Shown one piece after another: positions 29,056 to 40,701 of a stretch of DNA of 64,000 bases (its first letter is position 1; each line of letters starts with the position of its first letter). Below the pieces are notes generated by a model that saw only the letters and a list, made by a program, of their open reading frames with translations, did not search any database and was not told the origin of the DNA. The stretch comes from Butyricicoccus pullicaecorum. Its GTDB lineage: Bacteria; Bacillota; Clostridia; Oscillospirales; Butyricicoccaceae. The stretch covers positions 1 through 64,000 of the forward strand of contig JAFBIW010000007.1 of assembly GCA_021531865.1 (NCBI GenBank), given 5' to 3'. A program made the position numbers and the translations under genes.

Positions 29056-29370
29056 AAAAAAAGCCTTCGTCTCCTTGGACAAAGAGACAAAGACCAGATC
29101 GGTTCTCTGCGGTACCACTCTTTTTGCCGCTTTATGAAAGCGGCCGCTCAGCGCGTTCCTCGAAAACGATGAAACGCTGACAGGGTAACGGTCGTCTGCC
29201 GGCCGGAACTACAGGCGGAGGGTTTTCGAAAACGCACCGCGTTCACTCCGGCAGCTCCGGGGTGAGATTTTCGCCAGCTTCCGCCCACCGTCTTTCCACC
29301 ATGTGACGGCTCTCTGCAAGGGCTTCCAAGGTTACTTTCCCCTTCATTGCCATTCGGGATATATCATGTA
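29056..29370 (-). promoter_or_regulatory. T-box riboswitch leader of the ilv operon
   Basis: The 473-base gap before ilvB holds this leader. The minus strand shows the T-box core AAGAGTGGTACCGCAGAG (29105-29124), whose UGGU pairs with the tRNA CCA end, followed by a terminator (29056-29095; GTCTC and GAGAC arms, then TTTTTTT). Upstream, stem I features such as GCAGAGAGCCGT and the specifier-loop region GAAAATCTCACCCCGGAG are present. The triplet just before ACC is CTC, suggesting tRNA-Leu; ATC (Ile) one register earlier is the alternative. Uncharged tRNA should prevent termination. Confidence 0.93.
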
Positions 29371-29376
29371 TCTATC

Positions 29377-29405
29377 ATTATAGGCATCCTTTTTCCAATT
29401 GTCAA
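29377..29405 (-). promoter_or_regulatory. Consensus promoter of the ilv operon
   Basis: Minus strand TTGACA (29400-29405), exactly 17 bases, TATAAT (29377-29382). All twelve consensus positions match. A TATAAT at 29427-29432 on the + strand probably belongs to the divergent DUF421 gene. Confidence 0.92.
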
Positions 29406-29499
29406 CCAATTTCTACGTACATGTTGTATAATTTTTTCACCAATTGCTTACCCTAAATTGCAAAAGTCTTCAATTGCAAATAAAGGAGGAATCCGCCTC

Positions 29500-30174
29500 A
29501 TGACTGTTTCCCTGATCCGCACCCTCATTCTCTATGTCACGGTCATCGCGGCCATGCGCCTGATGGGCAAGCGGCAGATCGGTGAGCTGGAGCCGTCCGA
29601 TCTGGTCATCACCATTCTGATTTCCGAGCTGGCCGCCATTCCGATGCAGGATCTGGGCGTGCCCCTGACCGCCGGGCTGATCCCGATCCTCACGCTGGTC
29701 TCGGTCGAGATCATCATTTCCTTTCTCTGCCTGAAAAGCCGCCGCCTGCGCCGGATGATGAACGGCTGCGCGGCCATCATCATCCGCGGCGGCAAGCTCG
29801 ACCGCGTCAAAATGGCTCAGCTCCGCATCACGACCGACGAGGTGCTCGAGGCCCTGCGGCAGAACAACATCGCCTCGATCGCGGACGTGAAATACGGCGT
29901 GCTCGAGCCGAACGGCCAGCTTTCCTATGTCCTGCGCCCGGACGCGCAGCCGGTCACCGCCGGGATGCTCAACCTCTCCCCATCCGACAGCGGCGTGCCC
30001 CTGATCGTCATTTCAGACGGCAAGCCGGTCATGGGCAATCTGAACGCCCTCAACCTGAGCCTGTCCGACCTCGAAAAGCGGGTCAAAAAGGCCAATATCC
30101 CGCGCGTGAGCGACGTATTCATCATGACGCTCGACGACTGCGGCAACCAGTTCGTCCAGAAAAAGGAGGCGTGA
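29500..30174 (+). CDS. DUF421 (YetF-like) membrane protein
   Basis: The 224-residue protein has three N-terminal membrane helices (about 5-80) containing MRLMGKRQIGELEPSDLVIT, the DUF421 signature, and a soluble C-terminal domain (about 85-224) with YetF-like features such as IIIRGGKLDRVKM and LRITTDEVLEALRQ. The biochemical role is not settled; the family occurs in sporulating Firmicutes, and Bacillus relatives include YetF. The ATG at 29500 follows AAAGGAGG; the frame extends upstream into the ilv promoter but that part is not credible. A DUF4363 gene follows immediately, a common pairing in Clostridia. Confidence 0.88.
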   Translation: MTVSLIRTLILYVTVIAAMRLMGKRQIGELEPSDLVITILISELAAIPMQDLGVPLTAGLIPILTLVSVEIIISFLCLKSRRLRRMMNGCAAIIIRGGKLDRVKMAQLRITTDEVLEALRQNNIASIADVKYGVLEPNGQLSYVLRPDAQPVTAGMLNLSPSDSGVPLIVISDGKPVMGNLNALNLSLSDLEKRVKKANIPRVSDVFIMTLDDCGNQFVQKKEA

Positions 30175-30178
30175 GCGC

Positions 30179-30559
30179 ATGAAACGCCTTGTGATCGCCT
30201 GCATCCTCCTGCTGACCGTGACCGCCGCCTGCATCGTGGGCTGTATGACCGTCCAGCACGCCGTCCGGGACACGGCCGCCGTCGCGGTATCCGCCCGGGA
30301 GCAGGCGCAGGCCGACGACCTTGCCACATGCGTCCAGATCCTGCAAAGCGGCCAGAGCGACTGGACACGCCGCGTGCGCCTGCTGGGCGCGATCGTCCGG
30401 CACAATGAGTTAAACCAGATCGACGTACTCTACCGCCGCGCTGTGCAGGCCGGGCAAAACGACGATAAGCACGAGCTGCTCCTCCAGCTCAGCGAGCTGG
30501 ACGGGATGCTGCGGCAGCTCGCCGACATGGAGCTTCCCACCTTGGGCAACGTCTTTTGA
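30179..30559 (+). CDS. DUF4363 family protein
   Basis: The 126-residue protein has one N-terminal membrane or signal segment (about 4-24) and a helical extracytoplasmic domain with heptad-like spacing. It matches the DUF4363 pattern by size, topology and its position directly after a DUF421 gene. Its ribosome binding site AAAGGAGG lies inside the end of the DUF421 gene. Function unknown; the pairing suggests a complex or shared pathway. Confidence 0.75.
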   Translation: MKRLVIACILLLTVTAACIVGCMTVQHAVRDTAAVAVSAREQAQADDLATCVQILQSGQSDWTRRVRLLGAIVRHNELNQIDVLYRRAVQAGQNDDKHELLLQLSELDGMLRQLADMELPTLGNVF

Positions 30560-30681
30560 CCGCTCTGCTGAAATTGATACACGAAATTTGTGTACTTTTC
30601 CCCTTTCTTTTCCTGTACAATGTGATATACTTGAAGTATCAATTTGATATTGATTCCTATTGATATTCAGGAGGTGCACAT

Positions 30682-31305
30682 ATGGATCGTAAAATCACCG
30701 AAAAGCTCGATTACGGCTTATATCTCGCGTCCGCCGCGGCGGATGGCAAGCTCTATGGCTGCATCGTCAACTCCATCTCGCAGGTTACGTCCGCCCAGCC
30801 GCAGAAGTTCTCCCTCGCGCTCAACAACAACAGCGCGACCAAGAAGGCGGTTGATCAGGCCGGCGTGCTCTCGATCACTGTCATCAGCGCCGACTGCCCC
30901 GACGAGATCATCAAGGAGTTCGGCTACAAGTCGGGCCGCGCCATTGATAAATTCTCCAAGTTCGCGCCCAAGACCGACGCAAACGGCTCGCCCTACCTGA
31001 CCGACGGCATGGCCGCACGCATCGCCTTCCGCGTCGTCGACAAGCTCGACGCCGGTTCGCATACCCTCTATCTGCTCGAGGAGATCGAGTCCGAGGTGCT
31101 CTCGGACGCCGCCGGTATGACCGTGCGCGAATGGAAGAACCGCGGCAACGCCGTTCCGCCCGCCGCGCCCGTCTTCATCACCCTCGACAAGCAGATCGGC
31201 TGGAAGTGCACCGTCTGCGGCTACGTCTATCCCAAGGAAGAGCTGCCGCCCGACTACAAGTGCCCGATCTGCCGCGCTCCGGCCAGCAAGTTTGAAAAAC
31301 TCTAA
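30682..31305 (+). CDS. Flavin reductase-rubredoxin fusion (high-molecular-weight rubredoxin)
   Basis: Residues 1-150 form a flavin reductase-like FMN-binding domain. Residues 173-207 are a rubredoxin domain with iron ligands C176, C179, C194 and C197 (CTVCGYVY and CPICRAP). In acetogenic Clostridia such Hrb proteins take electrons from NADH and pass them to FprA flavodiiron proteins; FprA is at 15312. AGGAGGTG precedes the ATG. The AT-rich upstream region has inverted repeats TACAC/GTGTA (about 30581-30597) and ATACTTGAAGTAT (about 30633), which could be operator sites for a redox regulator; this is speculative. Confidence 0.92.
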   Translation: MDRKITEKLDYGLYLASAAADGKLYGCIVNSISQVTSAQPQKFSLALNNNSATKKAVDQAGVLSITVISADCPDEIIKEFGYKSGRAIDKFSKFAPKTDANGSPYLTDGMAARIAFRVVDKLDAGSHTLYLLEEIESEVLSDAAGMTVREWKNRGNAVPPAAPVFITLDKQIGWKCTVCGYVYPKEELPPDYKCPICRAPASKFEKL

Positions 31306-31312
31306 GAATCCT

Positions 31313-31446
31313 CCAGGGGGTATCCAATACCCCCTAGATACGAAAAAGTTCCTGTGAGCACTCGGAACTTTTTCGATACCCCCGGAAATCCGCGCCATTG
31401 CGGCGCGGGGTCGAGGTAAAAAAGCCAAATGCGATTCGGCTTTTTT
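31313..31446. repeat. Palindrome-rich mosaic repeat (short copy)
   Basis: Between the rubredoxin fusion and atpC, four inverted repeats follow each other: GGGGGTAT/ATACCCCC (31316-31334), a 12-bp stem (31341-31352 with 31364-31375), CCGCGCC/GGCGCGG (31390-31408) and a 13-base arm pair (31418-31446). In inverted order they match the units at 25517-25809 with few substitutions, several of which preserve pairing. The copy lacks the two extra modules of the long version. No coding potential is supported. Confidence 0.85.
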
Positions 31447-31504
31447 GAAATAAAATGTCGCTTCGCTCCAGAAACAGCATATCCTTATACGTTTTCCGCA
31501 AACC

Positions 31505-31535
31505 AGACAGCCGCCCATCCGGGCGGCTGTCTTTT
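31505..31535 (+). terminator. Terminator hairpin upstream of the atpC 3' end
   Basis: A 12-bp stem (31505-31516 with 31521-31532) followed by TTTT on the + strand, downstream of the rubredoxin fusion and the mosaic repeat. Confidence 0.75.
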
Positions 31536-31548
31536 CGATCCGAACGAT

Positions 31549-31576
31549 AAAAAATCCGCCCCGAAGGGCGGATTTT
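31549..31576 (-). terminator. Terminator of the atp operon
   Basis: An 11-bp stem (31551-31561 with 31566-31576) a few bases after the atpC stop, followed on the minus strand by a T run. Confidence 0.85.
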
Positions 31577-31578
31577 CA

Positions 31579-31980
31579 TTACTTCTGTGCGACGCGGATG
31601 CGGTTGATCGCTTTTTTGAGCTTGACCTGCGCGGCGTCCATCTCGTGCTTTCCGGCCTGCTGGCGGAGCAGCGCGTCTGCGCGCTCCTTGGCGGCCTGCG
31701 CACGGTTCAGGTCGATCTCGTCCGCCCATTCGCAGGTGCGGGCGATGATCGTCGTCGCTTCGGGGCCGACCTCAACAAAGCCGCCCGAGACCGCCGCCAT
31801 GCGGCGATTGCCTGCGGCGTCGGTGACGGTCAGGCCGCCGATGCCCAGCGGCGCGACGTAGGGCGTGTGGCGCGGCAGAATGCCGATGTCGCCGCTGGCG
31901 ACACGCACGACGCAGCGCTGCACCTCACCCTCGTAAAAGAGCTTCTCCGCGGTCAGGACTTTCAGATGAAAGGTAGCCAT
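31579..31980 (-). CDS. atpC: F-type ATP synthase epsilon subunit
   Basis: The 133-residue subunit has an N-terminal beta-sandwich (about 1-85; FYEGEVQRCVV and GDIGILPRHTPYVAPL) and a C-terminal helical hairpin (about 90-133) that in this family inhibits ATP hydrolysis. GGGAG precedes the ATG. It is last in the operon, three bases after atpD. Confidence 0.96.
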   Translation of the reverse strand: MATFHLKVLTAEKLFYEGEVQRCVVRVASGDIGILPRHTPYVAPLGIGGLTVTDAAGNRRMAAVSGGFVEVGPEATTIIARTCEWADEIDLNRAQAAKERADALLRQQAGKHEMDAAQVKLKKAINRIRVAQK

Positions 31981-31983
31981 AAA

Positions 31984-33405
<1,422 letters not shown>

Positions 33406-33418
33406 TCAAAAATGACAG

Positions 33419-34270
33419 TTACCCGCCGACTGCGCCCGAGCCTGCGACGATCTCGGTGATCTCCTGCGTGATCGCCGCCTGACGGGCACGGTTGTAGGAC
33501 AGGTTCAGGTCCTCGATCATCTCGCTGGCGTTGTCCGAGGCCGACTCCATCGCCATGCGGCGAGCCGACTGCTCGGAGGCGTAGGACTCGACGACCGCAC
33601 CGTAGAGCATACCGGTCAGGTACTCGGGGATGATCGCGTCGAAAACCGCCTCGGGCGAGGGATCGTATTCGACCATCGAGCGCTTTGCGCCCCCATCCGC
33701 CGCCGGCTCGGCCGGCAGCAGGCGCACGCAGCGCGGCTCCTGCGTCATGGGCGAGACGAACTCGGTATAGCACAGGAAGACCTCGTCGAACGCCGCCTGA
33801 CGGTAGCCCGCGAGGATGTCGCGCACGATCGGGTGGGTGTCCGAGATCCGCAGGGTCTCGGCCAGGCCGGGATAATCGGCCAGCACCTCAAAATCGCGCT
33901 TGGCGTAGTATTCCTGCGCCTTTTTGCCGATCGTCAGCACCTTGACCTGCTTGCCCGCCATCTGCGCGGCGGCCAGCTTGAGCACGTTGGCGTTATAGCC
34001 GCCCGCCAGACCGCGGTCACCCGCGATGACGATGAACAGGCTGTGCTGCACCGCGCGGGGCGTGGTGTAGACGCTCGAGACCCGGGTCTCGGACAGGATG
34101 CGGCCGACGGTCTCAGCGAGAGCGCCGAAGTAAGGCCGGGCCTTCTCGACGCGCTCCTTGGCGCGGCGCATCTTGCTCGACGCGACCAGCTCCATCGCCT
34201 TGGTGATCTGCATGGTCGACTCGACGCTGCGCATACGCCGCTTGATGTCTTTCATATTGCCGGAAGCCAC
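33419..34270 (-). CDS. atpG: F-type ATP synthase gamma subunit
   Basis: The 283-residue central stalk subunit has the conserved N-terminal helix MKDIKRRMRSVESTMQITKA and C-terminal helix ending RARQAAITQEITEIVAGS, with the Rossmann-like middle (LFIVIAGDRGLAGGYN). The start is GTG at 34270, nine bases after AAAGGAGG; an ATG five codons later is possible. Confidence 0.96.
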   Translation of the reverse strand: MASGNMKDIKRRMRSVESTMQITKAMELVASSKMRRAKERVEKARPYFGALAETVGRILSETRVSSVYTTPRAVQHSLFIVIAGDRGLAGGYNANVLKLAAAQMAGKQVKVLTIGKKAQEYYAKRDFEVLADYPGLAETLRISDTHPIVRDILAGYRQAAFDEVFLCYTEFVSPMTQEPRCVRLLPAEPAADGGAKRSMVEYDPSPEAVFDAIIPEYLTGMLYGAVVESYASEQSARRMAMESASDNASEMIEDLNLSYNRARQAAITQEITEIVAGSGAVGG

Positions 34271-34288
34271 TTAAAGACGCCTCCTTTC

Positions 34289-35791
<1,503 letters not shown>

Positions 35792-35807
35792 GAAGTCACC
35801 TTCTTCC

Positions 35808-36350
35808 TTACGCAATAGTTTGGGTGAGCTGACGGGCCAGCTCGTCCAGACGGCGCTTGACCGTGTCATCGATCTGGTTGTTCTCGATGCGCACGAGGAC
35901 GCCGCCCAGCAGACGGGGATCGACCTTATTCTTCAGGATGATCCGCTTGCCGGTCACGCTCGTCATTTTTTGTTTGAGCTTTTCAAAGAGGTCGTCCGAC
36001 AGGGGCACCGCGGTCACCGCGGTCACCTCACAGATGCCCTCCTCGAGGTAATACATGTCCCGATAGGCCGCCGCCATCTCCCCGATGAGGCCGATCCGGT
36101 TTTTCTCGGTCAGCAGCATGAGGAAATTGAGCAGATAGGGATGTACCCGGCCTTCGAACACGGTCGAGAGCACGGTCTTCTTCTCGCCGAAGGCGATGGA
36201 AGGCGTGGTCAGAATTTTCAGATAGTCAGGGTATTCTTCAAATACCCGGGAAATGGTCTCCAGCTCGTCAAACAGCTGCGGGACGAGGTTTTCGCCCTTG
36301 GCGACCTCGTACAGGGACAGCGCGTAGCGCTCACTGACAACAGAAGCCAA
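35808..36350 (-). CDS. atpH: F-type ATP synthase delta subunit
   Basis: The 180-residue OSCP/delta protein has an N-terminal helical domain (about 1-105) and the C-terminal [22 protein letters not shown] signature. The start appears to be TTG at 36350, preceded by GGGGTGA that includes the atpF stop codon region. No ATG lies near the expected N-terminus [13 protein letters not shown], so a non-ATG start is needed. Confidence 0.93.
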   Translation of the reverse strand: MASVVSERYALSLYEVAKGENLVPQLFDELETISRVFEEYPDYLKILTTPSIAFGEKKTVLSTVFEGRVHPYLLNFLMLLTEKNRIGLIGEMAAAYRDMYYLEEGICEVTAVTAVPLSDDLFEKLKQKMTSVTGKRIILKNKVDPRLLGGVLVRIENNQIDDTVKRRLDELARQLTQTIA

Positions 36351-36354
36351 GCGC

Positions 36355-36846
36355 TCACCCCACCTTGCTGATGAAGTCCTCGATCATCCGCTTGTGGTCA
36401 TCTTCCTTGACCTCGCGCTCCACGACCTTGGAGGCGATTCGGACGGACAGATCGGCGATCTCACCCTTGAGTTCGTTCATGGCCTTCTTGCGCTCCTGCT
36501 CGATGGACTCCTCGGCGCGCTTCTTGAGGGTCGCGGCCTCGGTGTTCGCCTGCTGGAGGATCTCCTCCGAGCGCTTCTCGGCGCGCTTCTGGGCGCCGGA
36601 AACGATGTCGGCCGCCTCCTGCTTGGCGTTCGCAATCGAAACGGTGTAGTCCCGCTTCATGGCCTCGGCCTCGCGGCGGTCGGTCTCCGCCTTGGCATAG
36701 AGGTCGGAAACCTCCTGCTCCCGGGCGGCGAGCATGTTGCGCAGCGGCTTGTACAGAAAGTGCTTGACGATCAGGAACGTAATGAGCGTGTTGCAGATGG
36801 TGACAAAAACCCGCCAGAGGTTTAAATCAACAAACTGTGCAAACAA
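36355..36846 (-). CDS. atpF: F-type ATP synthase b subunit
   Basis: The 163-residue subunit has one N-terminal membrane helix (about 10-30, VFVTICNTLITFLIVKHFLY) and a long charged coiled coil (about 40-155) that forms the peripheral stalk. The start is TTG at 36846, seven bases after a strong AAAGGAGG; there is no suitable ATG. Confidence 0.93.
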   Translation of the reverse strand: MFAQFVDLNLWRVFVTICNTLITFLIVKHFLYKPLRNMLAAREQEVSDLYAKAETDRREAEAMKRDYTVSIANAKQEAADIVSGAQKRAEKRSEEILQQANTEAATLKKRAEESIEQERKKAMNELKGEIADLSVRIASKVVEREVKEDDHKRMIEDFISKVG

Positions 36847-36882
36847 ACCGGTTCCTCCTTTCGCAGATGGTTTTGGGAACCA

Positions 36883-37951
<1,069 letters not shown>

Positions 37952-37955
<4 letters not shown>

Positions 37956-38344
37956 CTGTGTTTTTCCTCCTTTCTTCCATAGTTCGATAGCAAAAGCGTC
38001 AGCTTTGGAAAAAACAGCGGCAGAACCGCGCCGGGAATCGAGACCCAGCGGGTCAGCATGACGGCGGCGAGGAAGACCGCTGTCAGCACATAGCGCGTCA
38101 CATAGGACGCGGCGACCGCCCTCTGTCCCCTTGCGGGGTCGCCCATGGCCGCGGCACGCACCGCTGACCGGGCCAGCAGCCAGAAGTTCCAAAGGGCGAA
38201 GAGCGTGCCGGCGGCAACGCCGGCGAGGGTCTGCACGGGCGGCTGCCCAAGCAGCACGAGCAGTCCGAAGACAACCAGCGCGAGGGGAACAACGCCCCGC
38301 ACGAGCTTTCGCAGCGCCTCGGCTGCGATGGAATAATCAGGCAT
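37952..38344 (-). CDS. ATP synthase subunit I
   Basis: The 130-residue protein has four hydrophobic helices, an organisation like the AtpI/ATP-synt_I family, which helps assemble the c ring. It lies between the AtpZ-like gene and atpB, with AGGAGG before the ATG at 38344 and a four-base overlap with the atpB start. Sequence identity in this family is low, so position carries most of the evidence. Confidence 0.8.
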
Positions 38345-38597
38345 CCTCATCCTCCTGTTTACGCGCCCCGTCCGACGCGGCGCGCACAACTTTCATAAAG
38401 GAGACCGCCGCGCCGCCCAGCCCCAGCAGAATGCCGAGGATGACGACCCAGCCTCCCAGTGAAAACCGGCGGGACAGCCAGTACGCGCCCCAGGTCGCAA
38501 GCACGATCGGGGTCACGATGGAAAAGCCGAGCTGGCCGACAAACGAAAGATAATACAGGGCGGATCGCCTGTTCTGTCTGCGCATCGCGGATCTCAT
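38337..38597 (-). CDS. AtpZ/AtpI-type ATP synthase accessory protein
   Basis: The 86-residue protein has two membrane helices (about 18-40 and 47-68) and the pattern of the AtpZ family (PIVLATWGAYWLSRRF, LGILLGLGGAAVSF). It starts the atp operon. AtpZ/AtpI pairs have been linked to ATP synthase assembly and to Mg2+ uptake. The ATG at 38597 has AAAGG close upstream, and the next gene overlaps its end by eight bases. Confidence 0.82.
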   Translation of the reverse strand: MRSAMRRQNRRSALYYLSFVGQLGFSIVTPIVLATWGAYWLSRRFSLGGWVVILGILLGLGGAAVSFMKVVRAASDGARKQEDEDA

Positions 38598-38646
38598 CTG
38601 CCTTTCCGGAACAGGCCGGCCAGGCGGCCGGACCCGTTCATGCTCT

Positions 38647-38652
38647 ATTATA
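38647..38652 (-). promoter_or_regulatory. -10 element of the atp operon promoter
   Basis: TATAAT on the minus strand, 50 bases before the first ATG of the operon. The -35 is poorly defined in a T-rich stretch (TTTTGT at 17 bases). Confidence 0.5.
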
Positions 38653-38740
38653 GCGAACTTTGCGAAAAAACAAAAGCTCTTTATCAGAATTCCATAAAAA
38701 ATTTTTCAAAACTGCACCGTCAACCGTAAAACTGTATAAA

Positions 38741-38775
38741 AAAATTGACGCAATCTTGTGGATTACGTCAATTTT
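38741..38775 (-). terminator. Terminator of the small P-loop ATPase gene
   Basis: Fifteen-base arms AAAATTGACGCAATC (38741-38755) and its near-complement (38761-38775), one G-U-compatible mismatch, followed by T on the minus strand. The rest of the gap to 38597 (about 140 bases) holds only the atp promoter. Confidence 0.8.
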
Positions 38776-38820
38776 AAAAGGCATATGTAGATCGGTGCAG
38801 CCAGAAGGCGGCGTGCGGGA

Positions 38821-39231
38821 TCAGAGATACTTCTGCATCACGTCAGTCGCGGAGATGGCGTCCTCGCTCAGAGCGACGACGAAATCAACGCTGTGCTTGG
38901 TAGAGAAGGCATCCAGCTCCTGCAGGAACTTTTCGGCAGCCTTGGGGTCCTTGGAATCGACGATCTTGTAGAGGGCGTCGATGAAGACCTTGGTGATGTC
39001 GTAGTTGCCCGCGTGCAGGCCGGCGACGAAGCCGAGCAGAGCCGCGTAGCTGTCGACCGCGTAATCCTTGACATTGATGAGGCGTGCGTCATACGAGATA
39101 TCGAACTTGAGCTTATCGCCCCGCGCGATGCAGACGACGCTGCCCTTTTCTTCCTTTACAGCGGCGTTGACCAGCTCGATGATGGTCTTGGTCTTACCGG
39201 TGCCTGCGCCGCCAACAATTAGTTTTACCAT
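38821..39231 (-). CDS. Small single-domain P-loop ATPase of unknown function
   Basis: The 136-residue protein begins with KLIVGGAGTGKTKTIIELV, a Walker A motif (GGAGTGKT, 7-14), followed by VVCIARG and a hydrophobic strand ending in D (KVFIDALYKIVD, about 81-92) that could be Walker B. It is too short for a full AAA+ or RecA unit. Similar proteins, sometimes labelled PilT-like, are widespread in Clostridia without a known role. TTAGGAGG lies nine bases before the ATG and a terminator follows, so it is monocistronic. Confidence 0.8.
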   Translation of the reverse strand: MVKLIVGGAGTGKTKTIIELVNAAVKEEKGSVVCIARGDKLKFDISYDARLINVKDYAVDSYAALLGFVAGLHAGNYDITKVFIDALYKIVDSKDPKAAEKFLQELDAFSTKHSVDFVVALSEDAISATDVMQKYL

Positions 39232-39422
39232 TTGTAACTTCCTCCTAACCTAGTTCAATTCTGACCTCCAGCGTTCGCGATAGAGGCCCGAACCCAATGA
39301 GGTTGTATTTATGTTACCATACTCTGTACAAAAAAACAACAGGCAGTTCCCGATTTCTTTGACAGTTTGCAAGGTTTTTTTCCTCTGTTGCAGGACGGGG
39401 TTTTCCGCATTCGCGCGGGGTT

Positions 39423-40565
39423 TTACATTTCCTCCGTTTTCATCAGCAGGGTGCGCAGAAAGCGCTGATACAGGTCACCGAAGGTCAGGCGTTCGGCGTC
39501 GCCGTCGGCCAGAAGCGGGATGGTCAGCAGCACCGTTTCCCCCGACCGGATCTCCGCCCGGCCGATCTCGTCCCCGTTTTTGACCGGCGCGTCCAGACAT
39601 TCGGGCAGGATAACCTCGGTCGAAAGGTTTTCAATTTGCTCCTTTTCGACCGTCACGCCCGCTGTCTCCCCGGTGCGGACGGGCACCGCGTCCGTCTTTC
39701 CCATGCGCACCGGCACGGGCGTCAGCGCGTCCGTCAGGTCGGGCGCGTACCGTGTGTAGTTCGCGAATCCGTAGTTGAGCAGGGCGGTGGCGTCGGCCAT
39801 GCGGTCGTCCTTGGTCGGCGCGGCCATGACCGTGGCGATCAGGGTCAGCCCCTCCCTTCTCGCCGCCGCCGAGATGCAGAACCCGGCCTGCGAGATGTAG
39901 CCAGTCTTGAGACCGATCAGGCCGTCGTATTTGCGCAGCATTTTATTCGTATTGGCCAGCGAAAAGGCCCCGTTCCGGATCGTATCCATCCAGATCGTCG
40001 TATAATCGGTGATCTTGGGGTGGCGGAGCAGCTCGACCGAAATGAGCGCGAGATCGCGCGCGGTCGTCATCGTCTTGCCGCCGTCGTGGTCGAGTCCGTT
40101 CGCGTTGATGAAGGTCGTGCCCGTGCAGCCCAGCTCCTTCGCCCGGGTGTTCATCCGCTCGACGAACGCCGCCTCGCTCCCCGCGAGGTGCTCGGCCACC
40201 GCGACCGCGCAGTCGTTCGCCGAGCCGACCGCGATCGCCTTCATCATTTCGTCGAGCGAGAGCTGTTCGCCCTCCTTGAGCCAGATCTGCGTGCCGCCCA
40301 TCGAAGCCGCGTAGGCCGAGCCGGTCACCATGTCCGTCCACTTGACCTGCCCGCTGTCCACCGCCTCCATGACGAGCAGCATGGTCATGATCTTGGTCAC
40401 CGACGCGGGCTGGAGCGGCTCGTCTGCGTTGTATTCATACAGCATCTTCCCGTCCGCGTCATACAACGCGGCCGATTTGGCCGTCAGCGGGCCGAGGTCG
40501 GGCAGCGCCGCCGCCTGCGCGGTCAGCAGCGCGGCCGTGAGCAGCACGCACAGCAGTTTTTTCAT
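39423..40565 (-). CDS. D-alanyl-D-alanine carboxypeptidase (DacF/PBP5 type)
   Basis: The 380-residue precursor has a signal peptide (about 1-20, cut after AQAAA), the penicillin-binding motifs SVTK (55-58), SAND (about 114-117) and KTG (about 220), and a C-terminal PBP5-like beta domain (about 270-355) with a short amphipathic tail. It trims the terminal D-Ala of peptidoglycan stem peptides outside the membrane. Monocistronic; the AEC transporter gene is divergent. Confidence 0.93.
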   Translation of the reverse strand: MKKLLCVLLTAALLTAQAAALPDLGPLTAKSAALYDADGKMLYEYNADEPLQPASVTKIMTMLLVMEAVDSGQVKWTDMVTGSAYAASMGGTQIWLKEGEQLSLDEMMKAIAVGSANDCAVAVAEHLAGSEAAFVERMNTRAKELGCTGTTFINANGLDHDGGKTMTTARDLALISVELLRHPKITDYTTIWMDTIRNGAFSLANTNKMLRKYDGLIGLKTGYISQAGFCISAAARREGLTLIATVMAAPTKDDRMADATALLNYGFANYTRYAPDLTDALTPVPVRMGKTDAVPVRTGETAGVTVEKEQIENLSTEVILPECLDAPVKNGDEIGRAEIRSGETVLLTIPLLADGDAERLTFGDLYQRFLRTLLMKTEEM

Positions 40566-40626
40566 TCCATCACGCCCCTTTTGCTTCAGCCTATGGGCGC
40601 GGCGCGCGGTTTATGCCCGTCTTCCA

Positions 40627-40656
40627 TTGACAAACGCGGCGCGGACGCGGTAAGAT
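40627..40656 (+). promoter_or_regulatory. Promoter of the AEC transporter gene
   Basis: TTGACA (40627-40632), 18-base spacer, TAAGAT (40651-40656), 45 bases before the ATG. Confidence 0.65.
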
Positions 40657-40701
40657 ATCGACGTTGAATATTTTTTTGAATGTTTATGGGGGAAGCATTT
40701 C

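Noticed and set aside
39232-39300. tRNA-like segment (GTTCAATTC) upstream of the small P-loop ATPase
   Set aside because: No acceptor stem, anticodon arm or CCA context could be built around it.
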